A DNA stretch of 10,876 nt from Equivita sp045641605 (GCA_045641605.1 JAZUHG010000019.1:1-10876); one strand, 5' to 3'; shown: positions 1-8,932, counted from the stretch's first letter. The notes: generated by a model not told the origin, from the letters alone. Numbers and translations: made by a program.

Positions 1-835
1 GTTTGTCGTAATCAAAAGCGTGCAACGGTTGGCCGAACAAATACAATATATAATTAGTAGCGTCAACGATGTTGTTAATGCTTCTGCAGCCCATCGCGTT
101 TAGGCGCTCGACAAGTCAAGACGGCGAAGGCCCAACCTTCACTCCCTTTATAACGCGAGCCGTGTAGCGAGGGCAACGCTCGGCTTCGTCGATTTTAACG
201 CTAGGCATTTTGGCTTTTTCAAACTCACATTTCTTGAGCTTTGCAGCCATATCCTTAAGCGGATTTTTATAAGCGACGTCATAGATTGCAGCAACTTCGC
301 GCGCGCAACCCACAACACTTAGGCAATCTGGCCTGTTTGGAGTGATTTCGGTGTCAATCACAATGTCCGAAAGCCCCAGGTACTCTGCCGCTGGAACGCC
401 AACTGGAGCATCCTTAGGCAAAATCATAATACCGTCGCTTTTATCAGCAAGGCCAAGCTCTTCTTCGGAGCAATTCATGCCACAGCTCTCGACGCCGCGA
501 AGCTTCGCCTTTTTAATTTTGAAATCCCCAGGAAGAACAGCACCAATCTTGGCAACCACAACATGGTCGCCCTCTTCGAAGTTCTGGGCACCACAAACAA
601 TTTGGAGCTTTTCGCTACCAACATCAACTTTGGTAACCCACATATGATCAGAATCCGGATGCTTTTCCTTGGACAGAATTTGGCCGGTTACAATATTGTC
701 GAAGCCCTCGCCCAGCTTGGCTACGTCTTCGACACCCGTACCTGTGAGGTCGAGCTTATCGCAAAAGCCTTGCAAGTTTTTAGGCAGGTCTGGCACATTT
801 ACATATTCGCTAAGTCAATTTAGAGAAATCTTCAT
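1..835 (-). CDS. pheT: Phenylalanyl-tRNA synthetase beta subunit, partial (runs off left edge)
   Basis: Beta subunit of the cytoplasmic alpha2-beta2 enzyme that charges tRNA-Phe. The first 278 or so residues are present. The start is the ATG at 835, 9 nt after the pheS stop, preceded by GAGGTGG. The N-terminus MKISLN-W-LSEYV is the family signature, and its Trp 7 is a TGA (815-817). Residues about 40-150 form the EMAP/OB-fold tRNA-binding domain (HPDSDHMW, QIVCGAQN, AVLPGDFKIKKAKLRGVES). The B3/B4 region begins with DTEITPNRPDCLS. A second TGA (116-118) is the Trp of the conserved SPSWLVERL stretch, followed by INNIVDATNY and GQPLHAFD, so the gene is open to the window edge. Under the standard code it would be broken twice at conserved Trp sites. 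It is cotranscribed with pheS. Identification is very secure. Confidence 0.97.
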
Positions 836-844
836 GGCCACCTC

Positions 845-1903
845 TTAAAACTGCCTCAAGAATCGCATGTCACCCTGGAGCAACATACGAAGGTCCGGAA
901 CATTGTATTTTAAGCAAGCAACGCGCTCGACACCAACGCCGAAGGCGAAGCCGCTGTATTTCTCTGGGTCGATATTGCAATAGCGAAGAACGTTAGGGTC
1001 AACCATGCCGCATCCAAGAATCTCGGACCAGCCAGTCCCCTTACAAAAACGGCAACCCTTACCACCGCAAATGCCGCAACTAACATCCACTTCGGCGCTA
1101 GGTTCGGTGAATGGAAAATAGTGTGCGCGGAAACGAGTCTTGCGGTCCTCGCCAAAAATCTTCTTACAGAAAAACTCAAGTGTACCCTTCAAGTCTCCGA
1201 AGGTTATGCCTTCGTCGACCACAAGGCCTTCAATTTGTGTAAACTGCGGAAGGTGCGAAGGGTCAGCAACATCGCGACGATACACCTTACCAGGTGCAAT
1301 GATATAAATTGGAAGCTCACCTTTTTCCATCGTGTGAACTTGAACGCCACTTGTTTGCGTGCGCAAAAGCACATCGGAAATTAGCTGATTTTTGTCTTCC
1401 TTAGAATTGTCCTTTACATAAAAGGTGTCTTGCAAGCCACGCGAAGGATGGTCCTTAGGCGCGTTTAGCGCTTCGAAGTTGTAATAGTCGGTCTCGACCT
1501 CGGTACCTTCGGCAACGCTATAGCCAAGGCCCAAAAAGACTTCGGCAATCTCGTCGGTGATTTTATTGATGATGTGGCGGGTGCCAACAATCTGGCTGCG
1601 GCCCGGAAGCGTCACGTCAACCGCACTTGCGTCAATCGCGGCATCCATCTCGGCCGACTTTAAGTCTTTCATGCGGTCTTCTAGCGCAGACTCGACAGCC
1701 ACGCGTGCTTCGTTAACAGCCTTACCAACTTTGGCGCGCTCTTCCTTGGCAACGTTTCCCATGTTTCGCAAATAGCCTGTTAGCTCGCCTTGCTTGCCCA
1801 AAACCGCAACGCGAACGCGGTCCAGCTCCTCGGAGCTTTTTGCCTCTTCGATAGCTGAATGGGTTTTCTCTCTTAAATTCTTTAAATCGTCAACTAAAGC
1901 CAT
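845..1903 (-). CDS. pheS: Phenylalanyl-tRNA synthetase alpha subunit
   Basis: Catalytic alpha subunit of phenylalanyl-tRNA synthetase, 352 residues, which is normal length. The start is the ATG at 1903 (MALVDDLKN), with AGGAAGG four bases upstream. An in-frame GTG at 1951 is rejected because the -10 box lies between it and this ATG. Residues 1-90 are the N-terminal coiled coil that binds tRNA. The class II core has DHPSRGLQDTFYV, YRRDVADPSHLPQFTQIEGL and the motif 3 segment FGVGVERVACLKY near residues 318-330. Four cysteines at 276, 279, 284 and 287 (CGICGGKGCRFC) form a zinc-ribbon-like insertion known in many Gram-positive PheS proteins. Its only Trp (292) is TGG. It ends in TAA and is followed at once by pheT. 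Confidence 0.97.
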   Translation of the reverse strand: MALVDDLKNLREKTHSAIEEAKSSEELDRVRVAVLGKQGELTGYLRNMGNVAKEERAKVGKAVNEARVAVESALEDRMKDLKSAEMDAAIDASAVDVTLPGRSQIVGTRHIINKITDEIAEVFLGLGYSVAEGTEVETDYYNFEALNAPKDHPSRGLQDTFYVKDNSKEDKNQLISDVLLRTQTSGVQVHTMEKGELPIYIIAPGKVYRRDVADPSHLPQFTQIEGLVVDEGITFGDLKGTLEFFCKKIFGEDRKTRFRAHYFPFTEPSAEVDVSCGICGGKGCRFCKGTGWSEILGCGMVDPNVLRYCNIDPEKYSGFAFGVGVERVACLKYNVPDLRMLLQGDMRFLRQF

Positions 1904-1930
1904 AATGCCTTCCTGATAAACTAGCAGCGT

Positions 1931-1936
1931 ATTATA
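1931..1936 (-). promoter_or_regulatory. -10 box of the pheST promoter
   Basis: Read on the minus strand this is TATAAT, continuing as TATAATACGC. It lies 27 nt before the pheS ATG, giving a leader of only about 20 nt. There is therefore no room for a T-box or a leader-peptide attenuator. No good -35 hexamer is seen at 16-18 bp. The same ten bases occur at the tRNA and permease promoters in this window. Confidence 0.7.
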
Positions 1937-2026
1937 CACTAAATCGGTCACGAGCCCTGGGGGAATGACAATTTGGAAAATCTACCCTAAATAAATACTA
2001 AATTGTTGCGCTATCTTAATTTAATA

Positions 2027-3796
2027 CTAGATAAGAAACATTGAAATATTTACATTAAAAGTGTTTATATATTTAGCGTCTTTAACACTATCAAAAACCA
2101 ATTTTAGTCCTAATTTTTCATATTTTTTATCAGCTAAATGTTTGTTATAAAATTCAACAGGGTTAAAGGGCCTCCCATCGTCATGAAAGGTAATGCTGAT
2201 ATCGTCTTTCGAAGAAAAAATACGAACATCGATCATTGGTTTTCTGTGATGCTTTTTATTTCCGTACTTAAATGTGTTGGTACATATTTCTTCTACAATG
2301 AGCTTAATCATGTTGCACCTATTGTCTGCTATTGAAAGATTGCTGCAAAAAACATTAATTTTATTATAGATGTCATCAAGGTTTTCTAGACTCTTTACTG
2401 TCAGCTCTAAGCTTGAGGAGTCAAATTCGTCAATATCTTCGTCAAAAAGCAATATTTCTTTAATAGATGTTGGAAACTTTTTATTTCGAATTGCTATTAA
2501 AATTAAAAGAATTATCAACTGTAAAACTTTGCCTATAGCGATTGACGACAATACACCAAGAGGTCCAAAACAAAGACCCATAACTATAGACAATAATACA
2601 GGAATAAAAAAGCGTTCGAAAAACAAATAAATATTAAGGATATGTATATGTCCTGTACCCTGCATGTATCCTTGTATAATTGCAGCCAACATATCAAAAA
2701 CTAAAGCTATGGCCATACATTTAATTCCAAAAGTAGCAAAGTACATAAACCCTTCATGGTCGCTATATAAAAGCACTATTTCGTTTGAGAATAAAAACAG
2801 CAGAAAGCAAATTACAGAAGAAAACAACAACGCAAATTTTATTGAAAGTACAAATAAATGTTTAACTCTTAAATAATCTTTAGCACCATAATATATACTA
2901 GACAAAGACATGATTGCTCTAGAAAATCCATTGCTAAACGAAAACATAATCTTGTTAATGTCGCTTTGCACTCCTCTAGCGGCAATACTTGAATAACTCA
3001 ATGCAACATATAAATTTACCCTATTAACAGCTATATCTCTAAATGTATTAGCGAGTTTTCTAACCGCTTCTGGCGAGCCTCCTTTTATGACCTTCAAAAA
3101 AGACTTTTTGTCTCAAAATTTAAATGTAAATTTTGTGTTGCAGTTTTTTGAAATAAAATGAAGCAATATAATAAGACACTGAATGGTTTCCGACATAGAC
3201 GAAGCAACAGCTATTCCAAACAAGCCACCATTAAAGAAGAAGACGCTAATTAAGTCTCCACAAATATTTGTAACACACATTACTAAAGATGAAATTGGTA
3301 TTAGCTTCTTGTTGTTGTCAATAATGACAATCGGGCTTAAAACCGCAATAACGACAAGAGCAGGAGCTCCAAACAAGTATCCATATAAGTACTGTTCCAT
3401 TAGGCTGTAAATAGTTGGATATTTTAATACCGTAATACCACAAAGAGAAAATATATCCTCTTCAAAAACTAAAAATAAAATGACAAAAACAATACAAACT
3501 GCAATTGCCATAATCATACTTAATGAAAAAACTTTGTTTGCTTTATCCTTTTCGCCCATTCCCACAAATCGTCCATAAAGAATTTGTGACCCTCCAGAAA
3601 TTACAGCTGAAAGCATTCCCAACAAGCTCAAAGAAGGCCCAATTAAAGATAAGGCAATATATGGTTCTTCACCTAGATATCTACTTGTAATAACCCCATC
3701 AATCAATGTGGCCAAATACAATGCGATTTGCGAAACAATTAACGCAAGAGAAGAGTATATTAGGATTTTCGATATGATGTCGAACTTAAATTTCAT
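2027..3796 (-). CDS. MATE-type membrane transporter fused to a C-terminal RsbW-like ATPase domain
   Basis: A 589-residue protein, continuous only if the TGA at 3113-3115 is read as Trp 228. Residues 1-455 are a polytopic membrane domain of MATE type. The first bundle has TLIDGVITSRYLGEEPYIALSLIG-like and ISGGSQILYGRFVG segments. The second bundle repeats the pattern (SFSNGFSRAIMSLSSIYYGA). Trp 228 lies in the linker between the bundles. Residues about 470-589 resemble the GHKL/anti-sigma ATPase fold (RsbW/SpoIIAB type): N-box EEICTNTFKYGN, G1-like DDGRPFNP and a final glycine box EKLGLKLV. MATE proteins export cationic drugs or metabolites using ion gradients, so an ATP-binding tail is not needed for transport and suggests regulation. 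There is no clear Shine-Dalgarno, and the gene follows tRNA-Ala by 44 nt. It is AT-rich and ends in TAG. The substrate is unknown. Confidence 0.85.
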
Positions 3797-3798
3797 GT

Positions 3799-3815
3799 TT
3801 ATTGTTCAGCAATAA
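3799..3815 (-). promoter_or_regulatory. Small hairpin in front of the MATE-fusion start codon
   Basis: On the minus strand TTATTG-CTGAA-CAATAA can form a 6-bp stem with a 5-nt loop, ending two bases before the ATG at 3796. It occupies the place where a ribosome binding site would be expected, and no purine-rich Shine-Dalgarno is visible. It may influence initiation. A chance AT-rich hairpin is also possible. Confidence 0.35.
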
Positions 3816-3840
3816 GACTATAAATAACAACAACTTTTCA

Positions 3841-3916
3841 TGGTGGAGCATAGGGGGATCGAACCCCTGACCTCCGGCTTGCAAAGCCGGCGCTCTCCCA
3901 GCTGAGCTAATGCCCC
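3841..3916 (-). tRNA. tRNA-Ala (anticodon TGC)
   Basis: A 76-nt cloverleaf on the minus strand. The acceptor GGGGCAT pairs with ATGCTCC, followed by discriminator A and an encoded CCA. The D-arm is AGCTCAGCTGGGAGAGC. The anticodon arm is CCGGC-TTTGCAA-GCCGG with TGC at 34-36. The T-arm is AGGGG-TTCGATC-CCCCT. It is the second gene of an Ile-Ala pair, and the pair is not flanked by rRNA here. Confidence 0.97.
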
Positions 3917-3940
3917 ACGTCTTCGCTGATTTTTTAGTCA

Positions 3941-3981
3941 ATAAACGCCCCACCGGGCAAAGCTCTCAGTGGAGCGTTTAT
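3941..3981 (-). other. Long hairpin in the tRNA-Ile/tRNA-Ala spacer
   Basis: Two 13-nt arms (3941-3953 and 3969-3981) enclose a 15-nt loop. On the plus strand there is one C/A mismatch. In the minus-strand RNA that is actually transcribed, the mismatch becomes a G-U wobble, so the stem is fully paired. It is followed on the transcript by an A-run rather than U, so it is not an ordinary terminator. A processing signal between the tRNAs, such as an RNase III type stem, is an inference. Confidence 0.7.
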
Positions 3982-3991
3982 CGCATTTTCA

Positions 3992-4068
<77 letters not shown>

Positions 4069-4085
4069 TTAATCAGCAAAAGCGT

Positions 4086-4113
4086 ATTATAAGCCAAAAG
4101 CCCCGTCCGTCAA
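4086..4113 (-). promoter_or_regulatory. Promoter of the tRNA-Ile/tRNA-Ala unit
   Basis: On the minus strand the -35 box TTGACG (4108-4113) and the -10 box TATAAT (4086-4091) are separated by 16 bp. The -10 is followed by ACGC and the tRNA begins 17 nt further on. A GC-rich stretch in the spacer and a near-consensus match suit a stable RNA promoter. Confidence 0.85.
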
Positions 4114-4186
4114 CAACAATTTACATTTTTTTTAAAGTAATAAAAGAATTCTTAACTTATTTAATAAGCTGCCACAACTAAAAAAT

Positions 4187-7100
4187 TTAATGCCTAACCG
4201 ATTGTTTATGAGAAGTATAAACCACAAGGAAACACAATCAGATAAGTATGCAAATCATAACTACCGTATTTAGAATGTTGTCGCTTGTTGCAGGATCGCC
4301 GTTAACATAAATTGGCTCATCTGGACCTGGTATTGGAGCATTAATTTCAAAATTGACAGTTTTTGAACCTGTACAGTTTGGCTCAATTCCTGTTAATATT
4401 GCAGTAGCGGTACCAGGATTTACATTGTTTCTGTAAGTAACGAAATAATCTTTATCTCTTTCAAATTCTTTCGTATTATTAATAACTGAATTCTGTTCCG
4501 AACCAAAAGTATACGACATAAACACATCGGGGCAAACTTCTTTACCTGTATATTCAAGTGGCTTAATAGGTGTAACGTCTGCATGTTCAAAATCTGTGAA
4601 TACAGAAATAGTTAAAATGCCAGGCTTAACTGTCAAATTATAATTTTTGGAAACTGGTCCATCTTGATTAATTGTTGCATTAATTTGACATGTACCTACA
4701 TCTTCGCTAGACGCATTAATCCAATAGTCATCGTTTTGAGATAAAACCTCACCGCTTACAATATCTGTTGTGGATATTGAATAGTCTGGTACTTGTCCAT
4801 AAATAACTGCTTTATCGTCGCAAATTAATGACGCGTTTTTTCGAAGTATTTCAAATGAAGTTGAGTTTGAACTTTCGGTATCACAACTACCAATTCCCGA
4901 AATAATTACTGAGCATGTACCAGCATTTTTATTGTCTCCATAGGTAACATTGAAATCTGTATCTTCAACAAATTGTTTTGTTGCGCCAGAGGGAAAAACA
5001 TACGAGACGGTAAATTGAGGTACAATAGTTTGACCTGTATAAGTAATATCAGCTATAGAACTAAATGATGCATTTTCAAAATCTGCAAATTTTTCAATTG
5101 TGTAAGTACCTGGGTTTACGCTTGTAAAACTATAGTTTTTAGCTATTTTTCCTGTTGGAATAACTTGAGCCGTTATGGCATATTCCCCATCAGCATCACC
5201 AGGAGCACGACTGATCGTATAATCTTGACCAGAAACTAATTCTTCAGAAAAACACAGTCCTTGACCAACAGCGCTTAATGTCTTTTCGGAATCACCATAT
5301 ACTGTTTGAACATTATCACATTGAATGGTTGCTTCTTTCTTATCAACATGCAAGGACGAAGAAGATACCGTAAATAAATATTTTTGAGATATTGGTCCAT
5401 CCTCAATAGGAGCAACACTAACATCGTGATCGCCGGCATCTTTATTGGTGTAATCATAAACAAAAGAATAGTCTACTCCTTCTTCCATTTTTCCTTCATC
5501 TTCTGGCAATAGCCCACTGCAAGTTATAGAAAAGACGGGGACATCATCACCATACGTAATATCAGAAGGCTTATCGACGGCAATGCTGGCTTCAATTTTG
5601 TCTCTAATGGTAAGAGTACCATTAGTTATTTCAATATTGTAATTTTTGATAATTACACCAGGATCAGCAAGGATTATTTTTATAGCATAAACACCTTCAT
5701 CCTCGCCAGGGTCTCTTGTTATGTAATAATCATAAGTTGTAGGATCGTCACCAGGATTACCTTTTTTAAGTTCTTCTGTACTTAAAATTCCGCTCCAGGT
5801 GTAAGTAAATTCAGGATCGGGTTCACTTGGTTTTTTAACTTTATTGTCTACAACAACAGAAGCGTTTAGTTTTTTTATTTCAACATCTTTAGTACAACGG
5901 CCAATATATTGAGTATCTTTTGCGGTAATTTGAACACAATATTTGCCTGGATCTTTAGGAGCAGAGTCAAGCAATACCTTATTATTGTCAACATATTTTC
6001 ATCAAAGAATTTCAACATTATCTGTGCTAATTTCGCTTTTAACATCCTGATCTTCAAATTTAATACTTGATAAATTATACGCATCAACTTCCTCTCCGCT
6101 ATAATCTAAAGATTCATCAATATCAATATCAACAGCACCTTTTGATACGAGCCATGCATCATACGAAGTAGTTGACTCATAACATCGACTTTCCAAATCT
6201 TCTGAAGCAATTACGTAATTGTCATCAACTACCCTGGATCTAATGTTTAACGTATTGGCACCAAAATCTACTGTTCAACCACCATTTCAATTAATTAAGT
6301 AGTCGTCATAAATTGAAAATTGAGTGCCTGTAGGAATATGATACATATGCTCGACATTAGGAGGGACACGCATATAACATATAAAAGCATTGCATCAATC
6401 AACAATACTTTCTGGTTTTAATTCTTTTCAAGAAAAACGCTTATATTTGTTTGAATCTTTTCCAGGAGAATAATAATCTTGATATTCTGAGGTTGAAGAT
6501 TGATCTAATAGGTTATAGAAAAAAGAACCACCTTGACCAGAAGTACCTCCAGAGCCTCCATTGCCCCCATTACCACATACCTCATCTCCACTATCACCAT
6601 ATGCACCTCTTCCTCCAGAGAAATATATGTTGCCTCCAAAATCTGTACTAGAGGAAGATGCACCATGTTCTGCAAAATGATAATCTTTTGAATCGTATTG
6701 TTGGGCAAAACCGCCCCCTGTTATTAACTTACCACAACCTGCTCCTCCTCCACCACCAGTTCCCAGGCATTCATCACCAGTAAACCCTTCAGCAATAATT
6801 GAACCAGAACCTCCGGCTCCTCCACCACCAGCTCCAGCCCCACCTGAGCCAATATCAGAACCGTCTCAACCCAAGTTTCCTTGACCTCCACCGGCACCTG
6901 CATTTACATCGATGGCAGTTCCTGTTGTCTCAAATCTAGCAAAATTACCATAAAGTGCGCGATGGCTTGGGTCGTTAATTGATACAGATGATCCTTTATT
7001 GATGTTAATTGAAATATTGCCAAATATTTTTATTCTTCCAACATTATTACTGTTTTCCCCGTTTTTGCCATTACCGCCATGATTCCCATTGCCAGATAAA

Positions 7101-7824
7101 AATAGAGTCTTAGATATTCCAGAGGTTGTTTTAGCTCCTATACCACCATTGGCACCATTTGACCCTATACCTGCAGCAGATCCCCCACTTCCATTTCCAC
7201 CGTTACCACCACTACCTGAATGATAAATAGTGTCTTTTTGATAGGCATTACCACCCCCACCAGCAGGATAATCTTGAAAATTTCATGAAACATTACCGCC
7301 TTGTGCTAATAAGTTGCCTCTTCCATAAACTCAAAGTTCATGACCTTCTCCCACTTCTATGCCAGCACCAGCACCCAAATTACTTGTGGAAGATGCACCT
7401 GTTGCATTTAAAGTTGGACCCTCGGTCTTATTATCTTTTGCTTCAAAATATAAATTTACACGACCCTTAATAACTATGCCTGCAGGATTAGGATTATCAA
7501 TACTACCAACAACCGTTAAATTATCAGCAATGAAATAATCTGTGGTTTGTCCTTCAACACCAAGTGTTTGCCCTGGAGTTAGACTTTTTAAATATTTGCC
7601 TTCATGTGGACCATAATTTTTATCTCAATATTCCTTAGTTCCATAATTCATGTCTCCTTCAGTATTGCTAGGAATGTTTATTCCGTCTTGAGAATTAATG
7701 GCTATACTATAAGCAGAACTAGGTTGAAAATATAAACATGCTGTCGTCATTAATAGTGCAGCAAAAAAATCCCTACAAAAACCTTACTAAAAGATTGGCT
7801 TTTTAAGACATGTTTTCCTTCCAT
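4187..7824 (-). CDS. Large repeat-containing surface protein, frame broken by one base in the signal peptide
   Basis: About 1212 residues if one T is added to the T7 run at 7763-7769. The start is the ATG at 7824, 11 nt after AAGGGG. The restored N-terminus MEGKHVLKSQSFSKVF then VGIFFAALLMTTACLYF is a normal Sec signal peptide ending near PSSAYS. As sequenced, the start frame stops after HY, and the long frame opens only from about 7750 (ATG, MTTACLYF). Then follow a region with VYGRGNLLAQGG-like strands, a glycine-rich part (residues ~185-435), an uncharacterised part with several Trp, a tandem Ig-like array (~655-1162), a Pro-rich linker, and a C-terminal hydrophobic anchor at ~1184-1203 with the tail HKQSVRH. 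There is no LPXTG. Eleven of its 14 Trp are TGA (residues 67, 165, 181, 320, 466, 477, 513, 517, 608, 609, 1196). The last TGA lies inside the anchor, which extends to the TAA at 4187. It is likely an adhesin or surface-layer component; the ligand is unknown. Confidence 0.85.
4340..5863 (-). repeat. Tandem Ig-like repeats (MBG-type and YTG-type) within the surface protein
   Basis: Four diverged MBG-like units lie at residues about 655-743, 745-829, 832-912 and 997-1074. Each begins like AS(I/L)xxD...YG and ends KNYxxxxxxGTLTI. Two units of another kind lie at about 914-993 and 1076-1162. These share DFEXA, YTG, P, a DYxVTYxxNxNxGT core and a closing (S/N)FEI. Such modules are common in surface proteins of Gram-positive gut bacteria, where they act as stalks or adhesive domains. 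The copies are diverged, not recent duplications. Confidence 0.7.
6521..7273 (-). repeat. Glycine/asparagine-rich low-complexity segment of the surface protein
   Basis: Residues about 185-435 contain many GGNGG, GGGGAGG and GSGG clusters, interrupted by more ordinary stretches such as VGRIKIFGNISININ. At the DNA level it gives runs of ccacca/accacc on the plus strand, without exact tandem copies. It is likely an extended or beta-rich stalk before the Ig-like array. Confidence 0.75.
7763..7769 (-). repeat. T7 homopolymer at the frame break
   Basis: Seven T on the coding strand fall inside the hydrophobic core of the signal peptide. With seven T the start frame terminates within four codons. 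With eight T (or five) it joins the 1.17-kb-residue reading frame exactly. A slippage-prone tract in a surface gene is the classical form of phase variation; a sequencing error is the simple alternative. Confidence 0.7.
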
Positions 7825-7886
7825 GAGTATCATAACCCCTTCGATTATTATTATTTAATAATTAAAAATAGCAATTAAATATAGTT

Positions 7887-7892
7887 ATTTTA
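7887..7892 (-). promoter_or_regulatory. Possible -10 box for the surface protein gene
   Basis: TAAAAT followed by AACT on the minus strand, in the 96-nt AT-rich gap after engB. TTGTTT lies 19 bp upstream. The same TAAAATAAC stretch occurs before the ftsB-like gene. In such AT-rich DNA this is weak evidence. Confidence 0.3.
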
Positions 7893-7920
7893 CCTTAATG
7901 TTACAAAAACGAAACAACAA

Positions 7921-8433
7921 TTAAGATTTTAGAAATTCAAGTATTTTTGTTTTTTGCGAATTTGCTTTTTGTTTGCTGAGTTTGTCTTCTTTGGTGAAAT
8001 AAATATCATATGGGATGTCCAACTCTTTGAGGTAGTCGATCATTTGAATGTCGAGCTCGGTTGGCATGTGACGAATGTCGAGCAGCACATAGACCAGCTG
8101 GATGTTGCGGCCTTGGCTGAAGTAGGCGTCGATGAGGCTGGACCAGCCTTGCTTTTCGCTTTTCGAGCGCTTCGCAAACCCGTAACCTGGAAGATCAACC
8201 AAGTAAATATCCCCGGCATCGAAAAAGTTGATAGTGGTGGTCTTGCCCGGTTTGGACGAGACCTTCGCCAGGTTCTTGTTATTGCAAAGCTTGTTTAACA
8301 GCGTGCTTTTGCCAACGTTAGAGCGACCGACGAAGACAACTTCGGGCTTGGAAGGCGTGCCAGAAGTGGACGGAGGGAGTTGGTCGACGGTGGCGTAGGA
8401 CGCGAGAAACTTTGCGTTGGAGACCTTAATCAT
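7921..8433 (-). CDS. engB: Ribosome-biogenesis GTPase EngB (YihA/YsxC), short C-terminus
   Basis: A TrmE-Era-EngA-EngB-Septin family GTPase that assists late assembly of the large ribosomal subunit. With the ATG at 8433 (MIKVSNAKFLASY) it has 170 residues. G1 is GRSNVGKS (36-43), the G2 region is GKTTTINFF (63-71), G3 is DLPG (80-83) and G4 is TKED (147-150). The G5 segment (SS.K..G..EL) and following helix, normally about 25 more residues, are missing: the protein stops after KILEFLKS at TAA. The 3' end is AT-rich, like the block that follows. GTG and TTG codons 9 and 12 nt upstream are alternative starts. Its start overlaps the end of the ftsB-like gene by 8 nt, so translation is probably coupled. 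Its Trp is TGG. Confidence 0.93.
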   Translation of the reverse strand: MIKVSNAKFLASYATVDQLPPSTSGTPSKPEVVFVGRSNVGKSTLLNKLCNNKNLAKVSSKPGKTTTINFFDAGDIYLVDLPGYGFAKRSKSEKQGWSSLIDAYFSQGRNIQLVYVLLDIRHMPTELDIQMIDYLKELDIPYDIYFTKEDKLSKQKANSQKTKILEFLKS

Positions 8434-8893
8434 AAACACCAAAAATGAAATTCAAAAATGGCGAATATCAAGTTTGCGGAGTTTTGATATTTTTGTAAGC
8501 AAGCTTGGAACTTGTACTTGAGGCGCTGTTGTCGCGGCCGTCAACGATGTCCGCACCGGAGACGTAGCCGATGGACTCGCCTTGTTGGATTAGGCCGAGG
8601 GTCTCGCTGGCGCGTTGACGGACGCCGTCTTCGGTTTGTAGGTATTCGATGTCTTGCGCAAGAGCCTCGTTGGTGTTTTTGATGGCCTCATATTGCGCAT
8701 TGAGCTTGTCTTGCTCGCGAACGCTGATGTAAAAATCACGCGCAGGCTGGTATAAGAAGCAACAAGTAAAGACAATTGCAAAGGCAACGAAGCCACCGAC
8801 AAACAGCTTGCGATTCTTATTTTTGGATGAGTTTAGTAGAGCCTCTGGAAGGTTTTTTACGTTTGAAAATTTTTGCAAAATTTTCTGCTTCAT
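8426..8893 (-). CDS. FtsB/DivIC-type septum formation initiator
   Basis: A small bitopic division protein of 155 residues with UGA read as Trp 142. The cytoplasmic part (1-28) is basic. One membrane helix covers about 29-48 (KLFVGGFVAFAIVFTCCFLY). A periplasmic/extracellular coiled coil follows (about 52-88, with LNAQYEAIKNTNEALAQDIEYLQ character), then the family-type close EDGVRQRASETLGLIQQGES. After that comes a Ser-rich tail. In the standard code it would stop at TGA 8468. Here it continues TWYSPFLNFIFGVYD and ends at TAA 8426-8428, so stop and engB start form ATGATTAA. In the division complex such proteins bridge FtsL and FtsQ/DivIB. The Shine-Dalgarno is poor. FtsB versus DivIC naming cannot be settled here. 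Confidence 0.85.
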
Positions 8894-8926
8894 TTGTTTT
8901 TCGTTTGAACTACTTAACTGCGCGTT

Positions 8927-8932
8927 ATTTTA
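8927..8932 (-). promoter_or_regulatory. Probable -10 box of the ftsB-like/engB unit
   Basis: TAAAAT followed by AACGCGC on the minus strand, 33 nt before the ATG at 8893, in the 117-nt gap shared with the divergent permease promoter. The -35 region is poor. The downstream ACGC resembles the TATAATACGC promoters of this window. Confidence 0.45.

Noticed and set aside
1964..2009. Inverted repeat ACAATTT/AAATTGT as terminator after the MATE fusion
   Set aside because: The stem is 7 AT-rich pairs with a loop of about 25 nt and no U-run follows; not convincing.
2027..3115. Independent soluble/membrane gene starting near 3097
   Set aside because: There is no ATG or ribosome site; the frame continues unbroken from 3796 through a UGA-Trp, completing the second MATE bundle.
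4141..4186. Terminator after the surface protein gene
   Set aside because: Only short AT palindromes (around AAGAATTCTT) are present, without a GC-rich stem or a clear T-run.
6002..6196. Separate small minus-strand gene upstream of the Ig repeats
   Set aside because: It is in the same frame as the large surface protein and separated only by TGA codons that are Trp in this organism.
6505..7470. Plus- and minus-strand His/Tyr-rich frames over the glycine-rich region
   Set aside because: They are shadows of GGN-type repeats in other frames, with no ribosome sites or recognisable domains.
7735..7830. Lipoprotein signal (TTAC as lipobox)
   Set aside because: Position -3 is Thr rather than Leu or a similar residue, and a good signal peptidase I site (SSAYS) follows.
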